A DNA stretch of 35,829 bases from an uncultured Prevotellaceae bacterium. GTDB lineage: Bacteria > Bacteroidota > Bacteroidia > Bacteroidales > Bacteroidaceae. The translations under genes and the position numbers were made by a program. Below are positions 1-6,671 of this stretch, piece after piece. The stretch spans positions 1-35,829 of the forward strand of contig CAMKTN010000025.1 of assembly GCA_946415705.1 (NCBI GenBank), given 5' to 3'. The first letter of the stretch is position 1; the number at the start of each line of letters is the position of its first letter. Under the pieces are notes generated by a model. The model worked only from the letters and a program-made list of their open reading frames with translations, had not been told where the DNA came from and did not search any database.

Positions 1-66
1 GGTTCGCTCCACACGATAGGTTTCCGTGCTATGCAGCAGTTCTTGTATTTCGTCTCTTGTTATCAT
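1..66 (-). CDS. N-terminus of an AlbA_2/Schlafen-type putative DNA-binding protein (partial)
   Basis: An ATG at 66-64 on the minus strand opens a frame that runs off the window edge after 22 residues (MITRDEIQELLHSTETYRVE, then R-T). This opening is characteristic of the AlbA_2 (Schlafen AlbA-like, COG2865-type) family common in Bacteroidales, whose members often continue into a winged-helix or ATP-binding region. It starts 5 bp after the stop of the XRE regulator, so the two probably form one transcript. Only the first residues are visible, so the family call rests on recognition of the N-terminal pattern and cannot be tested for domains or catalytic residues. Confidence 0.55.
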   Translation of the reverse strand, partial: MITRDEIQELLHSTETYRVERT

Positions 67-71
67 TCGAC

Positions 72-287
72 TTATTTCTCTTGATTGAATTCTTCTTGTC
101 TCACCAACTCCTGCACAGGCACTTCAAGCGCATTGGCTATTGCAATGAGGGCTTCAAGGCTGGGTTGGGTGGTATTGGTGACCCATTTGGAAATAGTTGC
201 CTGATCCTTTCCAAGCTTATCTGCCAACCACTTGTTGTTTAGGTCGTGTTCAGCCAAAACGATTCTTATCCGATTTAATTTTGCCAT
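72..287 (-). CDS. XRE-family helix-turn-helix transcriptional regulator
   Basis: A 71-residue Cro/CI-type DNA-binding protein that is little more than one HTH_3 domain. Residues about 8-62 show the five-helix pattern, with the recognition region around W-L-A-D-K-L-G-K-D-Q-A-T-I-S-K-W and the typical closing L-I-A-I-A-N-A-L-E-V-P-V-Q-E-L. It would bind DNA as a dimer. The downstream AlbA_2-type gene follows after 5 bp, suggesting the regulator controls its own operon. A near-consensus -7 box (CATCTTTG, read on the minus strand at 318-311) lies 24 bp upstream of the ATG. Family assignment is firm; the regulated target is inferred only from adjacency. Confidence 0.85.
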   Translation of the reverse strand: MAKLNRIRIVLAEHDLNNKWLADKLGKDQATISKWVTNTTQPSLEALIAIANALEVPVQELVRQEEFNQEK

Positions 288-678
288 GATAGTTTTCTCT
301 TGTTTGAGGGCAAAGATGCAAAAAATTATTCATAATTCAGTAGAATACACTTAATTTTTATTGTTCGTGGCGAAAATTTGATGATTTTATCAAGTATTTG
401 GTGCCATTACAGGCACTAACAAGTCATTTTGACAACGTAATAGCATTCCTCTCATCGCCAAAGAACAAATCAAAACATTGTAAAAGCATCTATTCCATCG
501 TAAAATTAAGCCGCGCCCCCTCCGCGGAAGGGGCGTTTCATTTGTCCATTAACCATTATCAATTTTTTATTGTCCAAATCCCTCATTCCCTCAAACTTGT
601 TGGTTTTCAGGCAACAAGGGATGAGGGGATGCTGAGGGAAAGGGTGAGAGAGTGAGGGAAATGTGAGGTTTCAAGAGC

Positions 679-753
679 AGCTAGCTCCATGACCGTGAAG
701 AGCTAGCTCCTCGCCCGTGAAGAGCTAGCTCCTCGCCTGTGAAGAGCTAGGTC
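679..753. repeat. 22-bp tandem repeat, about 3.4 copies
   Basis: Units at 679-700, 701-722 and 723-744 plus a partial unit to 753. Each begins agctagctcc and ends gtgaag; units differ at only a few positions. There are no unique spacers, so this is not a CRISPR array. Each unit contains the palindrome agctagct. The period matches the otherwise unrelated array at 24302-24411. Confidence 0.85.
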
Positions 754-762
754 TTACGGCGA

Positions 763-778
763 GTCCCACTAGTGGGAC
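763..778. repeat. 16-bp perfect palindrome
   Basis: The sequence gtcccactagtgggac at 763-778 equals its own reverse complement. It directly follows the 22-bp tandem array and precedes ataagcactatac, a phrase that recurs at the end of the second 22-bp array near 24389-24401. It could be a protein binding site or a hairpin; nothing ties it to a gene. Confidence 0.6.
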
Positions 779-1026
779 AAGTCATAAGCACTATACCTTA
801 TTACCATCACGACCTTATCTACACCACCATACGGCCTACGGAGAGCGTTACTGCGTCTGTCCCCAGCACACTTCCGCAGAGGTTTTGAAGTAGCCGCTGA
901 TACTATTCTCTCCACATATCCCTCATTCCCTCAGCTTTTCCTCAGCCTCTACAGCCTGAGATTCAACAAGTTTGAGGGAATGAGGCTTTTTCTCCCCAAA
1001 AACTTTTATGGTATCATCTATGAATA

Positions 1027-2121
1027 CTATTTCATTTTGTTCATCGTCCGGATTTTCTCCAGCATCACGGCAGCCCATTGGGCATTGACGGGTTTCTGGT
1101 AGCGCGCGTTACCTGTAGCAAGGGGGGTGAAGATGGTGTGGGCCTGCGGCGTGATGCGGATGGTACCACGTTCGCTGAGGGAGAAGAGTGCATCACCCTC
1201 TACGGCCTGAATGACACACATCACGTCCCACATCCTCTGCCCCGTATTGCAGTTGCACGTCATATACACTTGCTTGATGGGGTGGCGGTCAGTCCACGAC
1301 ACGTCGGCAATGACCTGCTCGGGGGTGTATTCTACGTCCTGTCCCACTTCCATGGGCGAGAAGACCATGTCCACATCCTTCGGCCACAGCTCGAAGAACG
1401 TTTGAGCAAACGTGATGCCCTGGGCAAAGTTGTAGTCGGGTTCCTCGGCATTACCGAAGACACCGCCCTGCAAGTAGATACACTTCACCTTCTGGCGCAC
1501 AAGTGCTGCGCCACTCAGGGCGGAGTATTCATCTGCTTCCGACTGTAGCAACTGCGCCAGACTGGCGACGAAACCTATCGACACGATGCTCACCGAGTGG
1601 TCGGGCTGTTGAGAGAGCAGACGACGATAGAGCTTATAGCCGTCGGGAAGAGACCCGTGTTGGAGGATGGTACGCGAGAACATCGGAGTGGTACCATCCA
1701 CCTCCGTCGTATGGGCCACCTTTGCATAGTCTATCCACACCTTCGGATCCTTGATGCCATTCTGCACCAGTCCGATAGGAAGATCCGGATGACCGAAATA
1801 CGTGTTCATCACATCGACAAAATCAGCATTCGCTTCGCCCTCCCGATCCACCACCACGCCCAGCAACCGGCACAACTGCTGTTCATCGTAGCGGTAGAGC
1901 ATCTCTAATGCGAAGAGGTCGTCGGTCGAGGAAGCGATGTCGGTATCGAGAATGACAAGCGGTACACCCGTGTACGCTTTGTCTTGTGTCGCAGCCTCAT
2001 CCTCGTCCGAGCATGAGGTCAGCACCATATTACCGCAGACGAGGGTGGCGGCAAACACCCATCGCATCCATTTACTCATTGTTCCAGACATCGCTCCAGG
2101 AGTTTTCTTTGGTTCGGGCAT
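1027..2121 (-). CDS. Nucleoside hydrolase-like lipoprotein (IU_nuc_hydro family)
   Basis: Predicted inosine-uridine preferring nucleoside hydrolase fold, which would cleave N-glycosidic bonds of nucleosides, here probably at the cell envelope. The N-terminus carries a hydrophobic stretch ending in L-T-S-C, a lipobox, followed by acidic residues (SDEDE). The family's metal-binding motif appears as LDTDIASSTDDLFAL, with a loop two residues longer than the classical DxDPGxDD; this variant is usual for a Bacteroidales subfamily. A stretch PDYNFAQGITFAQTFFE fits the central substrate region. The longest frame starts at 2121, but the ATG at 2079 (MSKWMRWVFAATL) gives a better signal sequence and overlaps the stop of a short upstream frame as ATGAGTAA. 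A -7 box (TACCTTTG) lies at 2303-2296, implying a leader of about 170-210 nt. Substrate is not determinable. Confidence 0.75.
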   Translation of the reverse strand: MPEPKKTPGAMSGTMSKWMRWVFAATLVCGNMVLTSCSDEDEAATQDKAYTGVPLVILDTDIASSTDDLFALEMLYRYDEQQLCRLLGVVVDREGEANADFVDVMNTYFGHPDLPIGLVQNGIKDPKVWIDYAKVAHTTEVDGTTPMFSRTILQHGSLPDGYKLYRRLLSQQPDHSVSIVSIGFVASLAQLLQSEADEYSALSGAALVRQKVKCIYLQGGVFGNAEEPDYNFAQGITFAQTFFELWPKDVDMVFSPMEVGQDVEYTPEQVIADVSWTDRHPIKQVYMTCNCNTGQRMWDVMCVIQAVEGDALFSLSERGTIRITPQAHTIFTPLATGNARYQKPVNAQWAAVMLEKIRTMNKMK

Positions 2122-2164
2122 CGGTGGGGCCAGAGCTGGCGCCGCCGTAGTTGAGGCCGGATTT

Positions 2165-2265
2165 TATTGATGATTGATGATTGATGATTGAGGATTGATG
2201 AATCTTGCGACCACTGAGGTCGTACCAGCTCCCCTCGCCCTTTGGAGAGGGCTGGGTGGGTGAAG
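2165..2265. repeat. Dispersed repeats in the leader of the nucleoside hydrolase gene
   Basis: Positions about 2165-2203 are tandem copies of TTGATGA/TTGAGGA, the same family that is found reversed inside rsmD near 7127-7160. Next to it, 2229-2265 is a C/G-rich hairpin that read on the minus strand encodes SPTQPSPKGEG, a peptide typical of read-through of dispersed C-rich repeats. On the minus strand the two are separated by codons for WYDLSGRKI, which resembles the C-terminal sorting segment of Prevotella secreted proteins, possibly a gene remnant. Confidence 0.6.
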
Positions 2266-2295
2266 CCGTCATTATCAACTCTCCAATTTGCGCCG

Positions 2296-2303
2296 CAAAG
2301 GTA
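2296..2303 (-). promoter_or_regulatory. Bacteroidota -7 promoter box for the nucleoside hydrolase gene
   Basis: Exact TAnnTTTG match (TACCTTTG on the minus strand) in the gap upstream of the lipoprotein gene. Transcription would start near 2289. No clear -33 TTG at the usual distance. Confidence 0.45.
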
Positions 2304-2572
2304 CTCATAATTATTGTACGCCCGCGCACAAGCGCCCCATTTTATTACTCCCCGCCCCCATTTTTCTACGCACCTAGCATCGAAGCCCTTCACACCCAGC
2401 ATCGAAGCCCTTCACACCCAGCTGCAAACGCCATCGCAGCTATGTGCATTTCATTTCCCTGCTACAAAGGTACGGCATCCCCGTTGCGGTTCACGAATAA
2501 ACGAGCAACTTATTTCAGGAGGAATGAAACACTCAATTCTCAATTTTCAATTTACATTTCTCAATTCCCCGC

Positions 2573-2727
2573 GGTCAAAGTGGTCAAAGTGGTCAAAATG
2601 TCAAAATCAATTCGGGGCACGGTCATTTGCTCACTATAATATATAAATTTTATTTATATATTATAGTGGCCGATTTTGATAATGCAAAACCGATTTTGAC
2701 CAAATGACCACTTTGACCACTTTGACC
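2573..2727. repeat. 155-bp palindromic (MITE-like) element
   Basis: Outer arms 2573-2595 and 2705-2727 are exact reverse complements made of 9-bp units (ggtcaaagt), extending with mismatches to about 36 bp. The centre, 2632-2647 with 2653-2668, is a perfect 16-bp A/T-rich stem with a 5-nt loop. No reading frame inside. A family-A repeat (CAATTCTCAATTTTCAA-type) sits just to the left at about 2531-2567. The element lies between the promoter region of the lipoprotein gene and the 3' end of the GH16 gene (2779). The rest of the gap 2304-2778 shows two copies of a phrase atcgaagcccttcacaccca at about 2379-2421 but no gene. Confidence 0.7.
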
Positions 2728-2778
2728 ACATCGATTTTCCCCCCATTCCACCGAAGAATTCGTTTGGGGGTGCTATCG

Positions 2779-3624
2779 TTACTTCTTCGCGTACACGCGG
2801 ACATATTCTATTTCGTAGCGCATGGGGAAGGCGGTGTCGTCGATGGGGCCGCCGTTGTCGCCGCCTAAGGCGAGGTTCAGCAGGATGTACTGCGGGCGGG
2901 TGAAAGGGTTGGTGTGGCGACCGATGCGGCCGTTGACGGTTCGGCTGAGGGGCGTCTCATTGAGCAGCTCGTCATCCAGATACAGACGTATGGCGGTCTC
3001 GTCCCAGTCCATTCGCCACACATGGAAATGCTGGTCCCAGTCGGCATCGCGCTCGGTGAAATGGGTGTAGGGGATGCGCTGTGTGTTCCACACAGCCTGA
3101 TAGCGACGGTCACTGCCCCAGGCCACATTGGCCAGGATATGAGGCACGCCGCGCACGCGGTAGAACTCCATCACATCGATCTCGCCGCACGACGGCCATT
3201 CCATGCCGCTGCCCAGCGTCCAGATAGCGGGCCAGGAGCCGCCAGCGGTGGGGATGCGCGCGCAGACCTCCAAACGTCCATAGAGGAACTCGAACTTGCC
3301 GCGCGTGGTCACACAAGCGGAAGTGTACTCAATCTGCTCGCGCTGCTGTCCCCAATGGCGGGCACCGGCGCGGTAAGTGGGGTTAGGGCGCTGCTCACGG
3401 CGTGCCTCAATGATGAGGCGTCCGTCCTGCTGAAAAGCGTTCTGCGGTTGGTACCATTGTGCCTCGTGGTTGCGGACAAAGCCTTGCTCATAGTTCCAGA
3501 AGGTGCTGTCTGGGGCGCCGTCACGGTCGAACTCGTCGCTCCAGATCAGTTCCCATTCCTGTGCGGACATCGGCGTCATGGATGCCAGCAGCATCAGCGC
3601 CAGCATAGATAAAGTGTGTTTCAT
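2779..3624 (-). CDS. Secreted glycoside hydrolase family 16 (laminarinase/beta-glucanase-like)
   Basis: A 281-residue secreted endo-acting glycanase of family GH16, whose members hydrolyse beta-1,3, beta-1,3/1,4-glucans or algal galactans with retention. A signal peptide covers residues 1-21 (cut near MSAQ-EW). The catalytic signature EIDVME is at residues 148-153: nucleophile E148, helper D150, acid/base E153. Aromatic residues in GGSWPAIWTLG and the C-terminal EIEYVRVYAKK strand are typical. The domain fills the protein, with no carbohydrate-binding module. The start lies 33 bp after the stop of the rRNA methyltransferase gene, so it is probably co-transcribed with it. Substrate within GH16 cannot be told from this alone, though the laminarinase-like branch is the best guess. 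Confidence 0.9.
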   Translation of the reverse strand: MKHTLSMLALMLLASMTPMSAQEWELIWSDEFDRDGAPDSTFWNYEQGFVRNHEAQWYQPQNAFQQDGRLIIEARREQRPNPTYRAGARHWGQQREQIEYTSACVTTRGKFEFLYGRLEVCARIPTAGGSWPAIWTLGSGMEWPSCGEIDVMEFYRVRGVPHILANVAWGSDRRYQAVWNTQRIPYTHFTERDADWDQHFHVWRMDWDETAIRLYLDDELLNETPLSRTVNGRIGRHTNPFTRPQYILLNLALGGDNGGPIDDTAFPMRYEIEYVRVYAKK

Positions 3625-3657
3625 TGTCGTGTGTTTGGGTTAGGATTGTATCATTAT

Positions 3658-4905
3658 TCAGATAGGGAAGAGCGTGTGGGGTGTAATGAAGGAGCTGCGG
3701 ATGCGCCATTCCTTGGGGTAGAGGTTGTTAGCGCGGGTGCCGAGGTTCTTGACGAGGCCGAGGCGCTGGCCACGGAAGCAGACCTGCACGATGCCGCGTG
3801 GGGTGTCAGGGGGCAGGACGAGGGCTTCACGCTGCAGGTAGCGAATGGCATCGTCGAGAGAGAGCTCTACGCGGGGAGCGTCGGGAGCATCGAGTTGGTC
3901 GGTGGGGAGGGTCGGCAGCTTGGAGAAAGCGGCGATGAAATCGTCGGTTTTCGCGTGCTGCTCGGCTTCGCCGTCCTTCTGCAGGACGGCACAGAAGAAA
4001 CCCTCACCGCGTACCCTCCCGGGGAGGAAGTGGAGGGAGGGAAATTGAGAATTGAAAATTGAAAATTGAGAATTAACTTGCAGGGGACCTTTGAGGTTCC
4101 AGGAGGGGTCTACGGGGATGGGGAGGAGGGTGGCGCCGAGGTGACGGGCAATCCATTCGACATTGTCCTCATCTTCCTCGGGGTTAAAAGTGCAGGTGCT
4201 GTAGATGAGGATGCCGCCGGGACGCAGGGCGGGCCAGATATCCTCGACGATGGTGCGCTGCAGGGCGGCACACTCGGCCACGAACGACGGCGACCACTGG
4301 CGCACGGCTTCTTCCTCCTTACGCATCATCCCTTCGCCGGAGCAGGGGACGTCGGCCAGGATGAGGTCGAAATGGCGCTTGCCGCGTAGAGCTTTCGTGA
4401 GGTCGCGGGCGTAGGTTTGCGTCACGAGGACATTCGGATGGCCCCATTTGGCAAGGTTCTCTGCCAACACCTGTGCACGCGCACGGAGGGGTTCATTGCT
4501 CACCAGCAAACAGTCGTCGGGCAGCAGCGAACGCAGCAGCGTGCTCTTGCCGCCAGGGGCAGCGCAGAGATCGAGGGCAGCAGTAAAGCCCTGCGGACAG
4601 CGGGGCATTACAGCTTCTCGTAACACATGCGCCAAGAACATGCTGGAGGCTTCCTGGACATAGTAGGCACCGGCGTGGAGGAGAGGGTCGGCAGTGAACT
4701 GCGGACGCTCACGCAGGTAGAAGCCCTCTGGGCACCAAGGCACGCGGCCGTCGGCGCCTTCGGGTTCAAGGTCTATGGGCAAGCGTCGGGGGTTGAGGCG
4801 TATGCTGACTGCGGGCTCGCCGTCCAAGCCCTGCAGCAAAGCCTCCACATCCTCCCTACTCCACCGCGCGGCGAAGTAGCTTTCAAAGTCTTTCGGTAGT
4901 TTCAT
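3658..4905 (-). CDS. rsmF: RsmF-like rRNA (cytosine-C5)-methyltransferase, NOL1/NOP2/Sun family
   Basis: SAM-dependent m5C methyltransferase acting on rRNA. The Rossmann core shows motif I DLCAAPGGKST (residues 112-122), motif IV DVPCSGEGMM (185-194, with C188) and motif VI YSTCTFNPEEDE (235-246, with C238), the two-cysteine mechanism of this family. The C-terminal region carries LPGRVRGEGFF, usual for RsmF, followed by a PUA-like tail. Residues 277-288 (VNSQFSIFNSQF) are not family sequence: they are the translation of a family-A repeat inserted in frame at about 4041-4075. A TACCTTTG box at 4917-4910 ends 5 bp before the ATG, so the mRNA may be leaderless. The exact rRNA position modified is not proven. 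Confidence 0.88.
   Translation of the reverse strand: MKLPKDFESYFAARWSREDVEALLQGLDGEPAVSIRLNPRRLPIDLEPEGADGRVPWCPEGFYLRERPQFTADPLLHAGAYYVQEASSMFLAHVLREAVMPRCPQGFTAALDLCAAPGGKSTLLRSLLPDDCLLVSNEPLRARAQVLAENLAKWGHPNVLVTQTYARDLTKALRGKRHFDLILADVPCSGEGMMRKEEEAVRQWSPSFVAECAALQRTIVEDIWPALRPGGILIYSTCTFNPEEDEDNVEWIARHLGATLLPIPVDPSWNLKGPLQVNSQFSIFNSQFPSLHFLPGRVRGEGFFCAVLQKDGEAEQHAKTDDFIAAFSKLPTLPTDQLDAPDAPRVELSLDDAIRYLQREALVLPPDTPRGIVQVCFRGQRLGLVKNLGTRANNLYPKEWRIRSSFITPHTLFPI
4041..4075. repeat. ATTGARA heptamer repeat inserted in frame in rsmF
   Basis: Five tandem 7-bp units (attgaga/attgaaa) lie inside the methyltransferase gene. On the coding strand they read as asparagine/serine/glutamine/phenylalanine-rich peptide. 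The same heptamer array occurs without coding role at 13839-13921. Confidence 0.8.
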
Positions 4906-4909
4906 GGTA

Positions 4910-4917
4910 CAAAGGTA
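4910..4917 (-). promoter_or_regulatory. -7 promoter box immediately before rsmF
   Basis: TACCTTTG on the minus strand, matching TAnnTTTG. Since transcription in this phylum starts about 7 nt after the box, the first base would be at or next to the ATG (4905). Confidence 0.5.
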
Positions 4918-4981
4918 ACTAAAAGTTGAGAGTTTAAGGTTTAAAGTTGAAAGAATTGGGGAGTTTTCGTGATTATTTTAC

Positions 4982-4989
4982 TAATTTTG
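4982..4989 (+). promoter_or_regulatory. -7 promoter box for thyA
   Basis: TAATTTTG matches TAnnTTTG. A TTG at 4956-4958 is a loose -33 candidate (23-bp spacing). The box lies inside the N-terminal extension that the longest frame would give, which supports the thyA start at 5010. Confidence 0.5.
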
Positions 4990-5009
4990 CCGCGGAAAAC
5001 GACAGAACG

Positions 5010-5804
5010 ATGAAACAATACCTCGATTTACTACAGCGCATCCTCGATGAGGGGGCTGTGAAGACCGACCGCACAGGCACGGGCACGAAGAGCGTGTTCG
5101 GCCACCAGATGCGGTTCCACATGGCCGACGGCTTCCCCCTGTTGACCACCAAGAAGCTGCACCTGCGCAGTATCATACACGAGCTGCTATGGTTCCTCAA
5201 GGGGGACACCAATATCCAATACCTCCACGACAATAAGGTGACGATATGGGATGAGTGGGCCGATGAGAACGGCGACCTGGGGCCTGTGTATGGCCACCAG
5301 TGGCGATCGTGGCCCGACTACAACGGCGGCACCATCGACCAGATTGCCAACGTGGTGGATCTCATCAAGCACCACCCTGACTCGCGGCGAATGATGGTGT
5401 CGGCATGGAATGTGGCCGAAGTGGATAAGATGGCGCTACCGCCCTGCCACTGCCTGTTCCAGTTCTATGTCGCCGACGACCGCCTGAGCCTGCAGCTCTA
5501 CCAACGCTCGGCGGACACGTTCCTGGGTGTGCCGTTCAACATCGCGTCCTACGCCCTGCTGCTGCAGATGATGGCACAGGTCACGGGACTCGAAGCGGGC
5601 GATTTCATCCACACGACGGGTGACACACACCTGTACCTGAACCATATCGAGCAGGCACAACTGCAGCTGACGCGCACGCCTCGCCCCCTGCCGCGGATGG
5701 TAATCAATCCCGATGTGAAAGACCTCTTCGCCTTCCGCTACGAGGATTTCCAACTTGAAGGCTACGACCCGTGGCCGCATATTAAGGCGGAGGTAGCGGT
5801 TTAG
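5010..5804 (+). CDS. thyA: Thymidylate synthase
   Basis: Converts dUMP to dTMP using 5,10-methylenetetrahydrofolate, producing dihydrofolate for the DHFR encoded next. The chosen start ([15 protein letters not shown]) gives 264 residues, the same length as E. coli ThyA; the longer frame from 4947 would run through the promoter box and is rejected. Hallmarks: DRTGTGT near the N-terminus, the catalytic cysteine in [12 protein letters not shown], and [20 protein letters not shown] for the dUMP site. The gene heads a thyA-folA-rsmD run on the plus strand. A C-rich inverted-repeat element begins 2 bp after the stop. Confidence 0.97.
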   Translation: MKQYLDLLQRILDEGAVKTDRTGTGTKSVFGHQMRFHMADGFPLLTTKKLHLRSIIHELLWFLKGDTNIQYLHDNKVTIWDEWADENGDLGPVYGHQWRSWPDYNGGTIDQIANVVDLIKHHPDSRRMMVSAWNVAEVDKMALPPCHCLFQFYVADDRLSLQLYQRSADTFLGVPFNIASYALLLQMMAQVTGLEAGDFIHTTGDTHLYLNHIEQAQLQLTRTPRPLPRMVINPDVKDLFAFRYEDFQLEGYDPWPHIKAEVAV

Positions 5805-5805
5805 G

Positions 5806-5964
5806 GACTCACCCCCGCCCCCTCTCTACGCAGAGAGGGGAGTATATACCTAAGCATCTATAAAAGATTTCACTTAAGCACCTATCAAGTTTTTATTTTC
5901 ATGAGTACCAGTTCACAAAACATCATACGCCCCTCTCTGGTTAGAGAGGGGTCGGGGGTGAGTC
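5806..5964. repeat. 159-bp C-rich inverted-repeat element linking thyA and folA
   Basis: Outer arms 5806-5827 and 5943-5964 are reverse complements at 21 of 22 positions (left arm gactcacccccg...). Each arm belongs to its own hairpin: 5820-5827 with 5832-5839, and 5930-5938 with 5943-5951. The A/T-rich centre contains two taagca(t/c)ctat phrases and the ATG used by folA (5901). The right arm is translated as the N-terminus of DHFR. A second copy of the same design occupies 17693-17831. Confidence 0.8.
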
Positions 5965-6458
5965 TTGTAGCGGCGGTGGCGGAGAATGGGGCCATCGGAT
6001 ATGAGAACAAACTGCTGTACTGGTTGCCCAACGACCTGAAGCGGTTCAAGGCACTCACGACGGGACACACCATCGTGATGGGCCGCAAGACGTTTGAGTC
6101 GCTGCCCAAGGGGGCGCTGCCCAACCGCAGGAACATCGTGCTAACGAGAAATGCCGATTTCACCGCTGAAAACGTGGAGGTATTCGCATCGTTGGAGGAG
6201 GCGTTGGCAGCCTGCACGCCTGACGAGGAGGTCTTCGTCATTGGTGGTGCCAGCGTGTATGCCGAGGCGCTGCCCTATGCCGATAAGCTGCAACTGACGT
6301 TGGTACACGATACGCCCGCAGCAGCTGATGTGTTCTTCCCACAGCTGAACCCCGACGAATGGAAGGTGGTTGCAGAAGAACACCACGACGCCGACGAGCG
6401 CCATGCGTTTGAATATACGTTCATAGATTATGAACGTCGTTTAAGGTTTAAAGTTTAA
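5901..6458 (+). CDS. folA: Dihydrofolate reductase with repeat-derived N-terminus
   Basis: Reduces dihydrofolate to tetrahydrofolate with NADPH, recycling the product of ThyA. The family domain begins at SLVAAVAENGAIG (residue 21); the catalytic acid is D45 in WLPNDLKRFK, and the NADPH-binding segments appear as IVMGRKTFESLP and VFVIGGASVYAEALP. Residues 1-20 (MSTSSQNIIRPSLVREGSGV) have no counterpart in usual DHFRs, which start directly at M-x-S-L; they are encoded by the spacer and right arm of the inverted-repeat element at 5806-5964. The native start codon appears to have been replaced by one inside the element. Length without the extension (about 165 aa) is normal. Confidence 0.95.
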   Translation: MSTSSQNIIRPSLVREGSGVSLVAAVAENGAIGYENKLLYWLPNDLKRFKALTTGHTIVMGRKTFESLPKGALPNRRNIVLTRNADFTAENVEVFASLEEALAACTPDEEVFVIGGASVYAEALPYADKLQLTLVHDTPAAADVFFPQLNPDEWKVVAEEHHDADERHAFEYTFIDYERRLRFKV

Positions 6459-6510
6459 GGTTCAATGGTTTAATGGGTCGCTACGCTCAAAATTAAAGCA
6501 ATAATTATAA

Positions 6511-6636
6511 ATGAAATTAAAACAAAAATTTTTGTTTCAAATTTTGAGGAACCGAGTAAGCAGTGAGAGCCATGATGCTCGCATCAATGGCCGAGTCGCG
6601 TACGAGGACGACAAAGTCAACGAAGTGACGACCTGA
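6511..6636 (+). CDS. Possible 41-residue small protein or degraded repeat
   Basis: The gap between folA and rsmD contains an ATG frame of 41 codons, MKLKQKFLFQILRNRVSSES followed by a charged tail ending EVTT and a TGA. I do not recognise a function. The first codons overlap a perfect 18-bp A/T palindrome (6520-6537), and the codon choice in the second half looks coding (balanced, no rare runs). It may instead be another dispersed repeat, since the gap around it is made of such repeats (6436-6475 and 6646-6670). Confidence 0.3.
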   Translation: MKLKQKFLFQILRNRVSSESHDARINGRVAYEDDKVNEVTT

Positions 6637-6645
6637 ATATAAGTA

Positions 6646-6670
6646 TTCAAGGAGTTCAAGAGTTCAAGAG
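6646..6670. repeat. GTTCAAGA repeat abutting the rsmD start codon
   Basis: Three near-identical 8-bp units (ttcaagga/gttcaaga) end one base before the rsmD ATG. The reverse-complement form follows the gene at 7275-7321, so rsmD is bracketed by inverted copies. Same family as 16931-17010 upstream of cmk. Confidence 0.75.
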
Positions 6671-6671
6671 A

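Larger units (their letters stand above)
581..985. repeat. Perfect 22-bp inverted repeat bounding a 405-bp non-coding segment
   Basis: Positions 581-602 and 964-985 are exact reverse complements (22 of 22; core cctcattccctcaaacttg). A further direct copy of the ccctcattccctca core sits near 920-934 and degenerate G-rich versions near 612-660. The gap 288-1026 has no convincing gene; besides this it holds a G/C-rich hairpin at 514-535, the tandem array at 679-753 and a palindrome at 763-778. The arrangement looks like a small non-autonomous element or a composite of dispersed repeats. No target duplication could be recognised. Confidence 0.75.

Noticed and set aside
398..655. 85-codon plus-strand frame in the left gap
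   Set aside because: It runs through the C-rich hairpin and the inverted-repeat end, has no family resemblance and no promoter-start pair; composition is that of the repeats.
679..753. CRISPR array
   Set aside because: Units are adjacent with no unique spacers, and no cas genes are in the window. The same holds for 24302-24411.
2205..2646. Plus-strand frames of 110-144 codons between the lipoprotein and GH16 genes
   Set aside because: They translate repeat DNA (the 2230-2265 hairpin, the ATCGAAGCCC direct repeat and the GGTCAAAGT arms) in two frames at once and show no protein-like conservation.
4005..4045. A second, C-rich repeat insertion in rsmF next to the heptamer array
   Set aside because: The segment encodes LHFLPGRVRGEGFF, which is conserved family sequence, so the G/C-rich look comes from codon use and not from an inserted element.
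4947..5009. 21-residue N-terminal extension of ThyA
   Set aside because: The -7 promoter box at 4982-4989 lies inside it and the ATG at 5010 gives the standard 264-residue enzyme.
5806..5843. Simple thyA terminator
   Set aside because: The hairpin lacks a T-run and its sequence is one arm of a larger inverted repeat with a second copy at cmk-ispH; termination may be a side effect but does not explain the structure.
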